The position numbers and the translations under genes are program-made. The notes under the pieces are model-generated. The model did not search any database and was not told where the DNA came from. It was given only the letters and a program-made list of their open reading frames with translations. From NCBI RefSeq assembly GCF_014930455.1, contig NZ_JAAIYO010000020.1, positions 1 to 64,000 on the forward strand: 64,000 bases of DNA, in the 5' to 3' direction. The stretch comes from Corallococcus soli. Its GTDB lineage: Bacteria > Myxococcota > Myxococcia > Myxococcales > Myxococcaceae. Positions 49,523 through 59,763 of this stretch are shown piece by piece (position 1 is the first letter of the stretch; each line of letters starts with the position of its first letter).

Positions 49523-49939
49523 AGCGCCGCGCGAGCGCAGGACGCCAGCGCAACCAGGCCGGGGGAGCCAACCCCTGCTCCCGCCACGGCAAGACCTTCG
49601 AACGCGTCATGGGCTGCCCCCGAATCCAAGACACCGGCCTCCTGGCGCTACATGAAATGGGGCCTGGACAATCAAATATCAATCCAGGCGCCATGTTTCA
49701 CGAAGCCCCGCACAAACCAACACCCGCCTCAACTCCGTCGCACCTGAAGACAGACATGTGCACAGGGGACGTGAGACATGGCGCCCGCCCCCCTCGACAC
49801 GGGCCCTGAAGGGAAGCCATCGCGGACGGAGGCTGGGGTCTCACCCCGGGGTCTTCCACTTATCCTGATTTTCCGTTATTAGCCTCCTCGGGGCGCCGGC
49901 AACGGCGAACGTGTAGGTCGTACCTGAGGGGGTACACAC
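49523..49939. other. 417-base intergenic region with inverted repeat and AT-rich promoter-like segment
   Basis: No gene is convincing here. GCCTGGA (49,662-49,668) and TCCAGGC (49,683-49,689) form a 7-base inverted repeat around a 14-base AT-rich loop. GGGGT-CTC-ACCCC near 49,832-49,846 could be a weak hairpin. The AT-rich stretch at about 49,857-49,880 is the likely promoter area for the Rhs gene, but no clean -35/-10 pair is seen. Confidence 0.4.
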
Positions 49940-52900
49940 ATGAAGAGGATGTCTCGGAGTCCCTGGCTGGGTCTGGCCATGGGTCTTGTCGCGGTGATGT
50001 GGCCGGTTTTCGGCGGAGCGCAGATCTCGCCCATGGGCGGCCACTACGGCGGGCGCGCTTCGGACACCGGCACGGAGCCGGGCAGCGTGAACGCGTCAGG
50101 AGGCTTTTCGGCCTCCGTTCCGCTGGACTTCCCCAACGCGCGCGGCGGCCTGCCCGTGCCGGTCGCCATCGGGTCCGGGGCGCGGGGCGTGGGCGCGGTG
50201 GGCCTGGGCTGGGACATCCCGCTCACGTACATCCGCCGGGACACCACCTTCGCGAACCGCCGGCCCAAGCACAGCTGGGGAGGCGAAGCGCCGGTGGGGC
50301 GTGAGCAGGTCCTGCTGTCACTCCAGGGGCAGATGATCGACCTGGTGCCCAAGGGGACGACGTGGGTGGCGCGGACGGACGCGCCCGACCTCTCCCTCAA
50401 GCAGGAGGGCGTCGCCTGGGTGATGTACGACGGCGAGGGCCGCACCTGGACCTTCCACGAGAACATCAACCTCACTGGAGTTGGCCTGTGGCTGCTCACC
50501 TCCATCACCGGCACCAACGGGAACACCGTCCAGCTTGAATACGAACTCTCCACGCCCGAGCTGCCGGGGGCAACCGGGGCCAGCGGCGTCACGCTGGACC
50601 TGAAGTACGTCCGCTACAACAAGCACCCGCAGGAGGGCTGTTACAAGCACGAGCTCACCTTCACCTACGGCCCCAACGAGGCGTTGCCCCTGCGCCTGTC
50701 CATGATGGCGGACCGCGTGGTGACGCGGCTGCGCACCCTGAGCACGCTCGACGTGAGCAGCCGGGCGACCTGCGCCAGCGGGCTCACGCGACTGAGCCGC
50801 TATTCCTTCACCTACCTGCCGGACGCGGACACGAAACAACCGCGCCTGAGCGCCGTCCATCAGTCGGGCCGGCAGGGTACCCCGGAGGCCTCCGTCGCGC
50901 TGCCGGTCGTGAGCTTCGGCTACGGGAGCGCGACGACCGACAACAAGCTCAAGTATCAGCTGACGCAGACCGTGGCGCAGCCGGCTGGCGTGCACACAGG
51001 ACAGATCTCAGGCACCAGCCTGGACACCCACTACAACCCGCCAGCCGGCGGCGGAACGGGCTTCATCACCTGGCAGAGCCTGACCGACGTGACGGGCGAC
51101 GGACGGCCTGATGTCGTCTTCAAGAAGAACGACAAGCTGTGGGTGGCGCTCAACCGCCCCGCCGCGGGCGGCACCACCACGCTCGGCGCGGGCACGGGCA
51201 TCGCCCAGCTCGCGGACGCCACCTTCGCGACCGGCCCCTGGGAGGTCCATGGCGCGGCGATCGGACGCTTCTCCACCGACCCCACCTCCATCAACCACAA
51301 CCGGACGTGGCGACAGGCCATTGACGTGAATGGCGACGGTCGCGTGGACGTCATCGACGCCAGCAAGGAGCCCGGCAACTGGGTCGTCTACCTGAACACC
51401 CCGGGAACCGGCGCCTCCGGCGTCACGTGGTTGCAGCGCACCTTCAACATCAGCGCCCTCTACAACGTCCTCGTCGCCCGGGGACACACCCTCAGCGGCA
51501 ACTACCTGCCCCTTGCCAGCCGCACCAACGGACGGAGCCAGAAGCGCGGCGCCTGCTGGCGCTTCGACGGCGGGCGATGGAAGGACTATCCCGACGGTTG
51601 GGGCAATGGCCTCTGCGGTGAGCGATACGCGAACGGGCTGCTCGAGGCCGACAGTGAGCAGACGTTCACCGAATGGGAGCTGAAGGACCTCAATGGTGAC
51701 GGCTTTCCGGACCTGGTCTTCAACTCGTCCCGGGTCGCCGTGGTGCCCGACCCTCCGCCGAACCCCGAGCCCGATGACACCGAAGGGCTGGTCATCAACA
51801 TCCCCCGCGCCTTCAACCTGCGGCCGCTCGCGGGTGCCGACAACCAGATCGAGGCCGTGATCAACGTCGGCGGCCTGGCAGGCGGCCAAGGCAACAATCC
51901 CTTCTCAGCCCCCATCACGATCCAGGCGCACGCCTCCTGCGGTGTCGGCAACTGGTACGTCGCGCAGGGCTCCGTCAACCATCAGGGAATGAGCTGTGCC
52001 CTCGTCGACGTCAATGGCGACGCCCTCGTTGATCGGGTCCAGAGCGGGAAGTACGTCTCCCTGGGCACGGGCAGTGGCTTCACCAAGGTCCAGCTCATCC
52101 TGCCATCCATCTCGCGGCAGGCGATGATCATCCTCCAGAAGAGCATCCAGGAGCAGTCCTGCCTCACCCCCAACCCGCGTCCGCCAGGAGACTCGACGTT
52201 CTTCGCCTGGCACGAGATGGGCATGCGGGATCTCACGGGCGACGGCATCCCCGACTTCATGGAGAAGGACAGGTCCACCGGCGAGTGGTTCGTCTCCGTG
52301 GGCACCGGCGCCGGGTTCGCCCCGCCCGTGAACATCGAAGTGGATGGCTCGGTCCAGGGCTTCTCCCTTTCGTCGGAGCGGGAGCGCTGTGACGGCTGGG
52401 AGTCCTTGACGAGGAGCGGGCTCTACGACCTCGACGGGGACGGCATGCCGGAGGTGGTGGGGCTCAGTGGCTCCAACCTGAACGTGTACCAGCTGGTCGG
52501 CGGCAGCCGGCCCGGCAAGCCCGAAGCGGGGCGGCTCGTCCAGATGGACAACGGCTACGGCGCGAGGACGACGGTCGGCTACCGCTCCGCGAAGGAGGAC
52601 ACGCTGATGGCGCACCAGGTGCCCTTCCCGGAGATCGTCGCCACGTCGGTGGAGACCACCGGGACCCAGGGCCTGGGGGGCACGCTGGTCGCGACGCGCT
52701 ACGCGTATGGCGGCGCGGAGCTCAAGTACAACTCGGTGCTCCAGTCCTTCACCCTGCCCGGCTATCAGCGCTCCGTCGCCTTGCGCTCCACCGTCAAGCA
52801 GAGCCCGTACCTGAAGGCGATCATCCACTACGAGGGCACCGCGACCCTCACGGACACCTACCCGCTGCCAGAGTTCACCCCCGCGGACGCCACCACCAAG

Positions 52901-55900
52901 AACGACCGCTTCAATCGCTACCTGCGGGCCGGAAAGGTGCGTGACATCACGACGTTCAGCGCCATCGGCACCGATCCCTGGGTGCTGCTCGGGCTCGACG
53001 TCAACACCGACCCGCGCCGGCTGGGCGCCACGCACTACGACTGGGCCTCGAAGGTCTTCGAGGAGATCCCGAGCAGCGGCACGTCGGTCGTGGACTGCAT
53101 CGAGATGGTCTATCCCTATGACTACAACCAGTCGGTGGGCGACGCCCTGGGCTCCTCCACGGACTTCCTCACGTGCTCGGCGCATGGCTTCCTCCATGCG
53201 ACCGCCACCCGCTCGTGGCGGGGCCAGGCCGCGCCGCCGTCCACCAACAACGTGCAGAGCGCGTCGGAGGTGCGCGCCATCGATGACCAGGGGCGCATCC
53301 TCAACGTCCTCCACAAGAACGACCTCGCCCAGAGCGACGACGACATCTGCATCGAAACGCAATACGCCACGCCCACGGGCACGGGCCCCCGGGTGCTCCA
53401 CGCCTTGCGGTCACGGCGGTACTGGTACTGCGACAAGACCCCGTACCTGACGTACGCGTCCGACTCCTGGACCTATGACAACCTGCCCTCGGGCAGCGTC
53501 TCCGCGGGCCGCCCCACCTCCCACACGCGCGACCGCTACCAGACGAAGACCGGCGCCCTCCTGGGGTCGGTGCGCCTCTACGACGCCAGCTACGACGGCC
53601 TCACGGGCAACGTCACCAGCGTCACCCGCCAGCGCGAGGACGGCGCCCTGCGCGTCGAGACCCTCACCCATGATGCGTTCGGGCTCCTGCCGGTGTCGCA
53701 GCGCACGGATGCCACGGGCCTTCCGGCCCTCATCACCACCATCACGCGAGACCCCATCAGCCTGGCCGCGCTGAGCACGCTGGATGAGAACCAGACCCGG
53801 GAGGGCACCGACTACGACGGCTACGGCCGGCCCGTGCGCACCACCCTGACGCCCCCAGGGGGCACGCTCGGGGTGACGTCCACGACCACCTACCTGGGCT
53901 TCTCCGGCACGGACCCGCTCGGCCGGAGGGTCCTTGCCAAGGTCTTCAATGAGCCCGTCCTCCCCGGCACCGAGGCCTCCGCCCCGGGACGCACCGCGAC
54001 GGGCTTCGTGGACGAGCTCGGCCGCGAGCGCAGCACCGTGCTGGAACTGGGCGGGGACTACGCCTACGAGAAGATGATCATCGGCGAGCGCACCTACGAC
54101 GGCTTCGGCCGGGTGAAGTTCGCGGCCGACCCGTACCCCACCTCACAGGCCGCGGCGACCGCCTACGGGACGACGGCCTACTTCAACGCGGACGGCACGC
54201 CGCTCTGCAACATCCAGGGCCATGGCCCCCAGACCCTCACCAACACGACGGACGAGGCCGCGGAGCGCTACCCCACCTGCTACACCCGCACGTTCGCCAA
54301 CAACCAGGAGGTCGTGACCGTCAGCGACGCGTCCTCCCTGCTCGCGGGCAGCGCGCAGGCGGGCGTGACACGGACCGCCACGATGACGGCCGCGGGCCGC
54401 GTGCTGTCCCGCTCCACGATGAAGGGCACGGCGCGGTTGGAGCACGCCACCTTCAGCCATGATCGCCTGGGCTACCTCACCAGCATGACCCGGTTCCTGG
54501 AGCCGGTCGCGCCGGGCAGCCCGGTGCAGTCCACCTGGACGTATGACTCCTTCGGGCAGCCCATCGAATGGAAGGATCCCGAGGGCGCCCTCCAGAGCGC
54601 GACGTACAGCCACTGGGGCGACCCCCTGGAGGTGAGCTGGACCGACGCGACCCGCTCGCCCACCGCGTTCCACCGGCTGATCAGCCAGTACGACGCCCTG
54701 GGCCGGCTCAAGCACCAGGAGGAGCTGACCAACGGCGTGGTGGAGCCCGGGACGCAGCACGACTACTTCTACGACGTCGGGGTGAGCGCCACGTCCCTCA
54801 TCCTCCCGACGAACGTGATGGGGCGGCTTGCCTGGACGAAGTCCACGGCCGGCAACGTCTATTACAGCTACGACGCCCAGGGTCGGGCGAACGCGCGCAC
54901 CTTCATCGACAGCACGGGCACCACCTACGTGGAGAAGATGCGCTACCGCGCGGACGGCGCGCTCGCGGAGGTCGGCTTCCACCTGCCCGACACCGACTAC
55001 GACTACGAGGGCGCCGTCTATCAGTACGACTCCGCGAACCGGCTGACCCAGGTGCGCTACTCGGACAACCAGGAGCTGTACCTGGCGGAGGAGATCGACG
55101 TCTTCGGGCGCGTCCGGAAGGCCCTGCACGGCGGGGCGACCCAGTCCTACACCGTCTACGCCGACGTGGGCCGGCGGATGCTGCGCGAAGCGAGCATCGC
55201 CTCCTCAATCGGGTCCCGTCGCATCGTCCGCCAGGGCCATGACCCGATGGGCCGTGAGAAGTCGCGGGTGGAGCTGGACAACGGCCTGGCCAAGGGCGTC
55301 ACGACCACGCACACCTACGACGCGCTGGGGCGGCTGGCCGGCTCGGTGCGCGCCAACAGCCTGCTGACGCTGTCCCGGTGGGGCTTCACCTACGACGCGC
55401 TCGGCAACGTCATCACGAAGAACGACCTGACGGCGGACAGGGACACCGCGCTCAGCTACCGCTCCACCGACCGCGATCAGATCTGCCGCGTCGGCTACGG
55501 CAACGGGGGCCTGGGGGGCACGCTCTGCAACGTCCTCCATGATGCCCGGGGCAACGTCGTGTCCCAGCCCACGCCCGGGGGGATGCGCACGCTGAGCTAC
55601 TTCCCGTCCGGCGCCGTGCGCTCCATCTCCGACCTGAAGGTCCAGGCCACGTTCCACCATGGCGCGCTGGGCACCCTGTTCGAGATCGACCTCCAGGGAG
55701 CGAACGCCGTCGACGCACGGCATGAGTGGCAGTTGGGGAACCTGCTCGAGCGCCGGGACCGGGTGGTGAACGGCACCGTGGAGTCGGTCATCACGCGCAA
55801 CATCCCGGGCGCGGGCGGCATCGTCGCCAGCCGCAGGGGTTACAAGCAGGACTGGGTCTATCCGTTCGGCGAGTCGCGCGGCGGCCGTCACTTCCTGGAC

Positions 55901-57193
55901 CGCGATGGCGACTTCGTGCAACGGGTCCACTACGAGCCCTTCGGCGAAGCCTCGTCGTCCGGCACGGCGACCCCGGACACGAGCCTCTACACGTCCGCGC
56001 AATGGAACGGAGGGGACGCGCTGGCGGCCTTCGGCCTGTCGAACCTGGGGGCGCGCATCTACGACCCTGTCCTGGGCCGCTTCCTGAGCCGGGATCCGCT
56101 CTTGCTTCCCCGCACCGCGGCCAGCACCCACCCCTACGCCTTCGCGATGAACGATCCGGTGAACCTGTCCGACCCGTCGGGTCTGGACGTGGGCGGTTCG
56201 GGGGAGGAGGGCCCTGGCGGCGGGGGTGGCTTCCCGGGCGGGAATGGCGGGCCCACGGAGATCAATCCCATTGAAATCTACGTCCCGGGCCCTGGGCAGC
56301 AGGGCACGGGCGGCGCCAATCCCCAGTCCACCATCCGGCCTACGCCTGGCGCCGTGCTCTCCCAGGCGTCCGGCGGCACACGGACTGTCGCCGGCCACCA
56401 CCTGATGGTGATGGTCGCGGTCAGCAGCGGCTTCACCTCCAAGGGTTTCGACTTCGACACCTACGCCGCGACGGGAGCCCCGGTCTCGGCCGCGATCGAC
56501 GCCATCGCCAACACCGACGAAGGCGCCGAGGCCCTCGTCGCGAGCCAGAACGCCGGGCTCGACCGGATCTCCAACTTCTCCTCGGGCGTTGGCGACAGCG
56601 TCATCTTCTGGTGTCCCGGCTGTACGCAGAACATGCGCTCGACCTGGAACATCGGTAGCAACGTGGACCCGGGCTCCACGGACTATCTGATTGGATCGAT
56701 CACCGGGATCGCCGGCTCCATCGCGGCCCCGAAGCCGACGTCCATCATCAGGCCGCCCAGGGTCGACAGCGGTCCGGCGCTGGCCGCTGAAACCAGCCAG
56801 GTCGGCATGGGGAGACTGCTCGCTCGCAACAAGCTGGCCTACACGAACAACTGTGGCAACAGGTGCATCGCGGGCTATCACACGATACGGGGATCGCCAG
56901 CGAGCGCCTCCCACAACAGCGGGCAAGGGATGCGCCTGGATCAGCTTGAGCAGCACTTCCCCGGCAGTGTGGCGGTACCGGCGAGGAGCCTGCGCGGCAT
57001 CGCGAAGACCGTGGCCACGTGGAAGGACGGGTCGATTGGCATTGTCGCCGGAATCCACAGGAACAACCCCGCCCTCAACCACGTCACCCTGGTGCGCAAG
57101 TACGCCGGACAGGTCTACTTCATCGAGCCCGGGAGCCTGCGGCCGTACAAGTTCGCCAGAGGAACCAAGTACATGCTGATGCAACTGCCCTGA
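49940..57193 (+). CDS. Secreted SpvB/Rhs-family polymorphic toxin with papain-like C-terminal tip
   Basis: The 2,417-residue protein starts at ATG 49,940 behind GAGGGGG. It has a Sec signal peptide (about 1-28, ...PVFGGAQ). An SpvB/TcaB-like N-terminal domain follows, then at least five FG-GAP/VCBS-type repeats with DVTGDGRPD, DVNGDGRVD, DLNGDGFPD, DLTGDGIPD and DLDGDGMPE (about 375-850). YD/RHS repeats (YDALGRL, YDALGNV) run to the core YDPVLGRFLSRDPL...DPSGLD, which ends near residue 2,082. Such shells enclose a variable C-terminal toxin. The last about 335 residues contain TNNCGNRC (Cys2305), ALNHVTLV (His2381) and VYFIEPGS (Glu2396). This Cys-His-acid order, with a hydrophobic strand before the acid, resembles papain-fold (Tox-PL) toxins; peptidase or deamidase activity is inferred. 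No immunity gene lies directly downstream. Confidence 0.9.
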   Translation: MKRMSRSPWLGLAMGLVAVMWPVFGGAQISPMGGHYGGRASDTGTEPGSVNASGGFSASVPLDFPNARGGLPVPVAIGSGARGVGAVGLGWDIPLTYIRRDTTFANRRPKHSWGGEAPVGREQVLLSLQGQMIDLVPKGTTWVARTDAPDLSLKQEGVAWVMYDGEGRTWTFHENINLTGVGLWLLTSITGTNGNTVQLEYELSTPELPGATGASGVTLDLKYVRYNKHPQEGCYKHELTFTYGPNEALPLRLSMMADRVVTRLRTLSTLDVSSRATCASGLTRLSRYSFTYLPDADTKQPRLSAVHQSGRQGTPEASVALPVVSFGYGSATTDNKLKYQLTQTVAQPAGVHTGQISGTSLDTHYNPPAGGGTGFITWQSLTDVTGDGRPDVVFKKNDKLWVALNRPAAGGTTTLGAGTGIAQLADATFATGPWEVHGAAIGRFSTDPTSINHNRTWRQAIDVNGDGRVDVIDASKEPGNWVVYLNTPGTGASGVTWLQRTFNISALYNVLVARGHTLSGNYLPLASRTNGRSQKRGACWRFDGGRWKDYPDGWGNGLCGERYANGLLEADSEQTFTEWELKDLNGDGFPDLVFNSSRVAVVPDPPPNPEPDDTEGLVINIPRAFNLRPLAGADNQIEAVINVGGLAGGQGNNPFSAPITIQAHASCGVGNWYVAQGSVNHQGMSCALVDVNGDALVDRVQSGKYVSLGTGSGFTKVQLILPSISRQAMIILQKSIQEQSCLTPNPRPPGDSTFFAWHEMGMRDLTGDGIPDFMEKDRSTGEWFVSVGTGAGFAPPVNIEVDGSVQGFSLSSERERCDGWESLTRSGLYDLDGDGMPEVVGLSGSNLNVYQLVGGSRPGKPEAGRLVQMDNGYGARTTVGYRSAKEDTLMAHQVPFPEIVATSVETTGTQGLGGTLVATRYAYGGAELKYNSVLQSFTLPGYQRSVALRSTVKQSPYLKAIIHYEGTATLTDTYPLPEFTPADATTKNDRFNRYLRAGKVRDITTFSAIGTDPWVLLGLDVNTDPRRLGATHYDWASKVFEEIPSSGTSVVDCIEMVYPYDYNQSVGDALGSSTDFLTCSAHGFLHATATRSWRGQAAPPSTNNVQSASEVRAIDDQGRILNVLHKNDLAQSDDDICIETQYATPTGTGPRVLHALRSRRYWYCDKTPYLTYASDSWTYDNLPSGSVSAGRPTSHTRDRYQTKTGALLGSVRLYDASYDGLTGNVTSVTRQREDGALRVETLTHDAFGLLPVSQRTDATGLPALITTITRDPISLAALSTLDENQTREGTDYDGYGRPVRTTLTPPGGTLGVTSTTTYLGFSGTDPLGRRVLAKVFNEPVLPGTEASAPGRTATGFVDELGRERSTVLELGGDYAYEKMIIGERTYDGFGRVKFAADPYPTSQAAATAYGTTAYFNADGTPLCNIQGHGPQTLTNTTDEAAERYPTCYTRTFANNQEVVTVSDASSLLAGSAQAGVTRTATMTAAGRVLSRSTMKGTARLEHATFSHDRLGYLTSMTRFLEPVAPGSPVQSTWTYDSFGQPIEWKDPEGALQSATYSHWGDPLEVSWTDATRSPTAFHRLISQYDALGRLKHQEELTNGVVEPGTQHDYFYDVGVSATSLILPTNVMGRLAWTKSTAGNVYYSYDAQGRANARTFIDSTGTTYVEKMRYRADGALAEVGFHLPDTDYDYEGAVYQYDSANRLTQVRYSDNQELYLAEEIDVFGRVRKALHGGATQSYTVYADVGRRMLREASIASSIGSRRIVRQGHDPMGREKSRVELDNGLAKGVTTTHTYDALGRLAGSVRANSLLTLSRWGFTYDALGNVITKNDLTADRDTALSYRSTDRDQICRVGYGNGGLGGTLCNVLHDARGNVVSQPTPGGMRTLSYFPSGAVRSISDLKVQATFHHGALGTLFEIDLQGANAVDARHEWQLGNLLERRDRVVNGTVESVITRNIPGAGGIVASRRGYKQDWVYPFGESRGGRHFLDRDGDFVQRVHYEPFGEASSSGTATPDTSLYTSAQWNGGDALAAFGLSNLGARIYDPVLGRFLSRDPLLLPRTAASTHPYAFAMNDPVNLSDPSGLDVGGSGEEGPGGGGGFPGGNGGPTEINPIEIYVPGPGQQGTGGANPQSTIRPTPGAVLSQASGGTRTVAGHHLMVMVAVSSGFTSKGFDFDTYAATGAPVSAAIDAIANTDEGAEALVASQNAGLDRISNFSSGVGDSVIFWCPGCTQNMRSTWNIGSNVDPGSTDYLIGSITGIAGSIAAPKPTSIIRPPRVDSGPALAAETSQVGMGRLLARNKLAYTNNCGNRCIAGYHTIRGSPASASHNSGQGMRLDQLEQHFPGSVAVPARSLRGIAKTVATWKDGSIGIVAGIHRNNPALNHVTLVRKYAGQVYFIEPGSLRPYKFARGTKYMLMQLP

Positions 57194-57398
57194 GCCTGAA
57201 GCCCGGCGGGGTGGAGCCACCGTCCTCCACCCTGCCCCGGCCCCCGTAGCCCCTGCCCACTTCCCGTCAGCCGACTGCCCACAGGTCCGGGGCAGTTGGC
57301 GCGACGTGCGAGGGCCCCCAACCTTCCGGACGCTTCACATGGGTGGAGCGGCCGTCTGGGTTGGGGTGCAGGCGTGGGCGTGAGGGGGGGCGGGGCCG

Positions 57399-58646
57399 AT
57401 GGAATTGTTTCCCATCCATTTGCTGTTCATCGTGGTCCTGATGAACCGCTACATCCTGGGCCCCTTCTTGCGGCGCCTGAAGGGAAAGCGGTTCGAACGG
57501 GTGGACGACACGTACCGTCCCCGGGTCGCGATCGTCGTTCCGCTCTTCAACGAAGGCCAGGGCATCTACCACACGGTGCGCGCGCTGCTGGAGCAGGACT
57601 ACCCGCGCGAGCTGCTGGAGATCATCGTCGTGGATGACTGCTCCCGGGACGACAGCGTCGCCTGGGCGAACAAGGCCGCTGAAGGGCACCCCAACGTCCG
57701 GGTGATGAGCAACCCGGAGAACATGGGCAAGCGCAAGGGCATCAACCGGGGCGTCCGCGCCGCGGTGGACGCGGAGATCATCGTCTCCGTGGACTCCGAC
57801 GTGGTGGTGGACAAGGGCGCCGTGCGCCAGCTCATCCGCCGCTTCGTCCACCCGAACGTCGCCGCGGTGGGCGGGCGCACCTTCGTCACCAACCGTCATC
57901 AGAACTGGATGACGCGGATGATTGAAATCAAGTTCCACTTCGCGCAGCAGTGGCTGAAGGACCTGGAGCGCTCGTTCCGCCAGGTGATGTGCCTGTCCGG
58001 CTGCCTCACCGCCTATCGCCGCCACGTGCTGCTCCAGCTGGAGCCCATCCTGGAGGCGCGCGCCATCGCGGGCATCCCCATCAAGTACGGCGAGGACCGC
58101 TTCCTCACCCGGCAGATCGTCAAGCACGACTATGAGACGGTCTACACGCTGGACGCGTTCTGCTTCACCGCGGCGCCGTCCACGCTGGCGGGCTACTTCT
58201 CCCAGCAGCTGCGGTGGCGGCGCTCCAACCTGGTGGACCTGCTCTGCGGCCTGTCACACGCGTGGCGCCTGCACCCGGTCATCACGGTGCACTACGTGTC
58301 GCAGCTGGCGCTGCTCCTGGCCTACCCCCTGGTCATCGTCCACAACCTCCTCAACGGAGAGTTCTGGGACATCCTCGCGTTCCACTTCCTGGTGATTGGC
58401 CTGCTGGGCTTCATCTACCGGATGGAGACGCGCCACCTCCCCGAGGACCGGCGCGTGCCCGGGGCCAGCTTCCTGCCCATGGCCCTGCTGATGCCGGTGA
58501 CGTACGCGCTGTTCACCCCGCTGGCGCTGCTGACCCTGGATTCCGGAAGTTGGGAGACGCGTGGCAGCCCCACGACGGCCCCCGCTGATTCCCCCACCCC
58601 CGCGAAGCTCTCCACCCACTCCGCAGGCGAGGGAAACCCGTCATGA
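57399..58646 (+). CDS. Membrane glycosyltransferase family 2, processive polysaccharide synthase type
   Basis: The 415-residue protein has an N-terminal hydrophobic segment and a GT2 domain (about 40-290). Substrate and metal motifs are VVDDCS, VDSDVV, GEDRFLTRQ and QQLRWRRS (the QxxRW signature of processive synthases), and the motifs resemble hyaluronan/chitin synthases. Three to four membrane segments follow between about 300 and 390, then a disordered Ser/Thr/Pro tail. It should polymerise a sugar nucleotide and push the chain across the inner membrane; the sugar is not predictable here. It opens a four-gene operon and overlaps the next gene by four bases (ATGA). Confidence 0.92.
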   Translation: MELFPIHLLFIVVLMNRYILGPFLRRLKGKRFERVDDTYRPRVAIVVPLFNEGQGIYHTVRALLEQDYPRELLEIIVVDDCSRDDSVAWANKAAEGHPNVRVMSNPENMGKRKGINRGVRAAVDAEIIVSVDSDVVVDKGAVRQLIRRFVHPNVAAVGGRTFVTNRHQNWMTRMIEIKFHFAQQWLKDLERSFRQVMCLSGCLTAYRRHVLLQLEPILEARAIAGIPIKYGEDRFLTRQIVKHDYETVYTLDAFCFTAAPSTLAGYFSQQLRWRRSNLVDLLCGLSHAWRLHPVITVHYVSQLALLLAYPLVIVHNLLNGEFWDILAFHFLVIGLLGFIYRMETRHLPEDRRVPGASFLPMALLMPVTYALFTPLALLTLDSGSWETRGSPTTAPADSPTPAKLSTHSAGEGNPS

Positions 58647-59743
58647 ACCAACAGGTCGCCAACCGGCTCAACTCGCTCGCGGTGTCCGCCTACAAGCTCA
58701 TGGGGTCGGTGCTGCTGGCGCTGATCCTCGTGGGGCTCTTGTCCTTCCTGTCGGTGCAGGGCTTCTTCCTGTCCAACACGCGCTGGGTGTCACCCACCAT
58801 CCTGTCGCCCACCGACCCCAGCGTCCTGCAGCTCAACGCGCAGGCGGCCCAGCAGGAATCCGAACGCGACGCGCTCCAGGCGAAGCGGCGCGACGTGGCC
58901 AACCGCCTCCAGGAGGCGGAGCGCGTCCTGGCCGCGGAGCGGTCCTTCCAGCAGCGCTTCGTCGTGGCCCTCAAGGGCGAGAAGACCTCCCGCGACCGGC
59001 TGGCCCGCAGGCTGTCCACGCTGCGCCAGGAGTACCTGCGCGCGGGAGGGGAGATCGCTGAATCCAACCGCGCGTACAGCAGCCTCGCGCGCACGCGGAC
59101 AGGCGCGCTCTACGGCGCGAAGCTGATGGAGCGCGAGGAGGTGCTCACCCTGAACCACCACCTGGCGCAGATGGCGCAGAGCAACCTGTCGCTCGCGCAG
59201 GAGACGGTGGACCTGGACATGCGGCTGGACACCCTCAAGCGCGAGCGCGAGGGGCTCACCGCCGCGGAGAACGGCCTGGGCAGGGACGACGCGCCCGAGG
59301 GCCTGACGACGGACACGCTCCTGCTGGAGCGTGAATACACGCTGTCGGTGCTCGAACAGGCGCGGGCGGAGGCGCAGCGCAAGAGCCTGGAGGCGGACCT
59401 GCGCGCGCTGGACGACAGCCTGCGCCGCTTCGACCAGCTGCTGCGGGTGGTGCACGGGTCGCCGTACCTGAAGGCGGTGGAGCAGAACCTCACGGTGGCC
59501 TTCGTGCCGTACGAGAACCTGGCCCACGCCCGCGAGGGCACGCCGCTCTACGCGTGCGCCCTCAAGGTGGTGTGGTGCCGCGAGGTGGGCGTGGTGGGCC
59601 CCGTGCTGGAGGGTGAGGTCTCCCAGCAGCACCCCATCCGCCAGTACCACTTGCGGGGCGTGATGGTGGAGCTCCAGCTTCGCGACGCGCCGACCGCTCG
59701 GGAGGGGCTGCTGCACCTGGGCCGTCCTCCCTTGATGCTGTGA
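58643..59743 (+). CDS. Inner-membrane coiled-coil protein with HlyD-like barrel, polysaccharide export
   Basis: The 366-residue protein has a single N-terminal transmembrane helix (about 18-42, LMGSVLLALILVGLLSFL). A long coiled coil (about 65-285) follows, then a C-terminal beta region with AFVPYENLAHAREGTPLY and VGVVGPVLEGEV, like the barrel of HlyD-type membrane fusion proteins. It probably spans the periplasm and connects the synthase at 57,399 with the outer-membrane protein encoded next. Start ATG 58,643 lies inside the synthase stop. Confidence 0.78.
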   Translation: MNQQVANRLNSLAVSAYKLMGSVLLALILVGLLSFLSVQGFFLSNTRWVSPTILSPTDPSVLQLNAQAAQQESERDALQAKRRDVANRLQEAERVLAAERSFQQRFVVALKGEKTSRDRLARRLSTLRQEYLRAGGEIAESNRAYSSLARTRTGALYGAKLMEREEVLTLNHHLAQMAQSNLSLAQETVDLDMRLDTLKREREGLTAAENGLGRDDAPEGLTTDTLLLEREYTLSVLEQARAEAQRKSLEADLRALDDSLRRFDQLLRVVHGSPYLKAVEQNLTVAFVPYENLAHAREGTPLYACALKVVWCREVGVVGPVLEGEVSQQHPIRQYHLRGVMVELQLRDAPTAREGLLHLGRPPLML

Positions 59744-59763
59744 GTTCCCCCCGGAGTGTGGAC

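Noticed and set aside
49523..49939. Small genes in the gap before the Rhs gene
   Set aside because: Short frames on either strand lack ribosome sites and codon bias, and none extends beyond antisense shadows.
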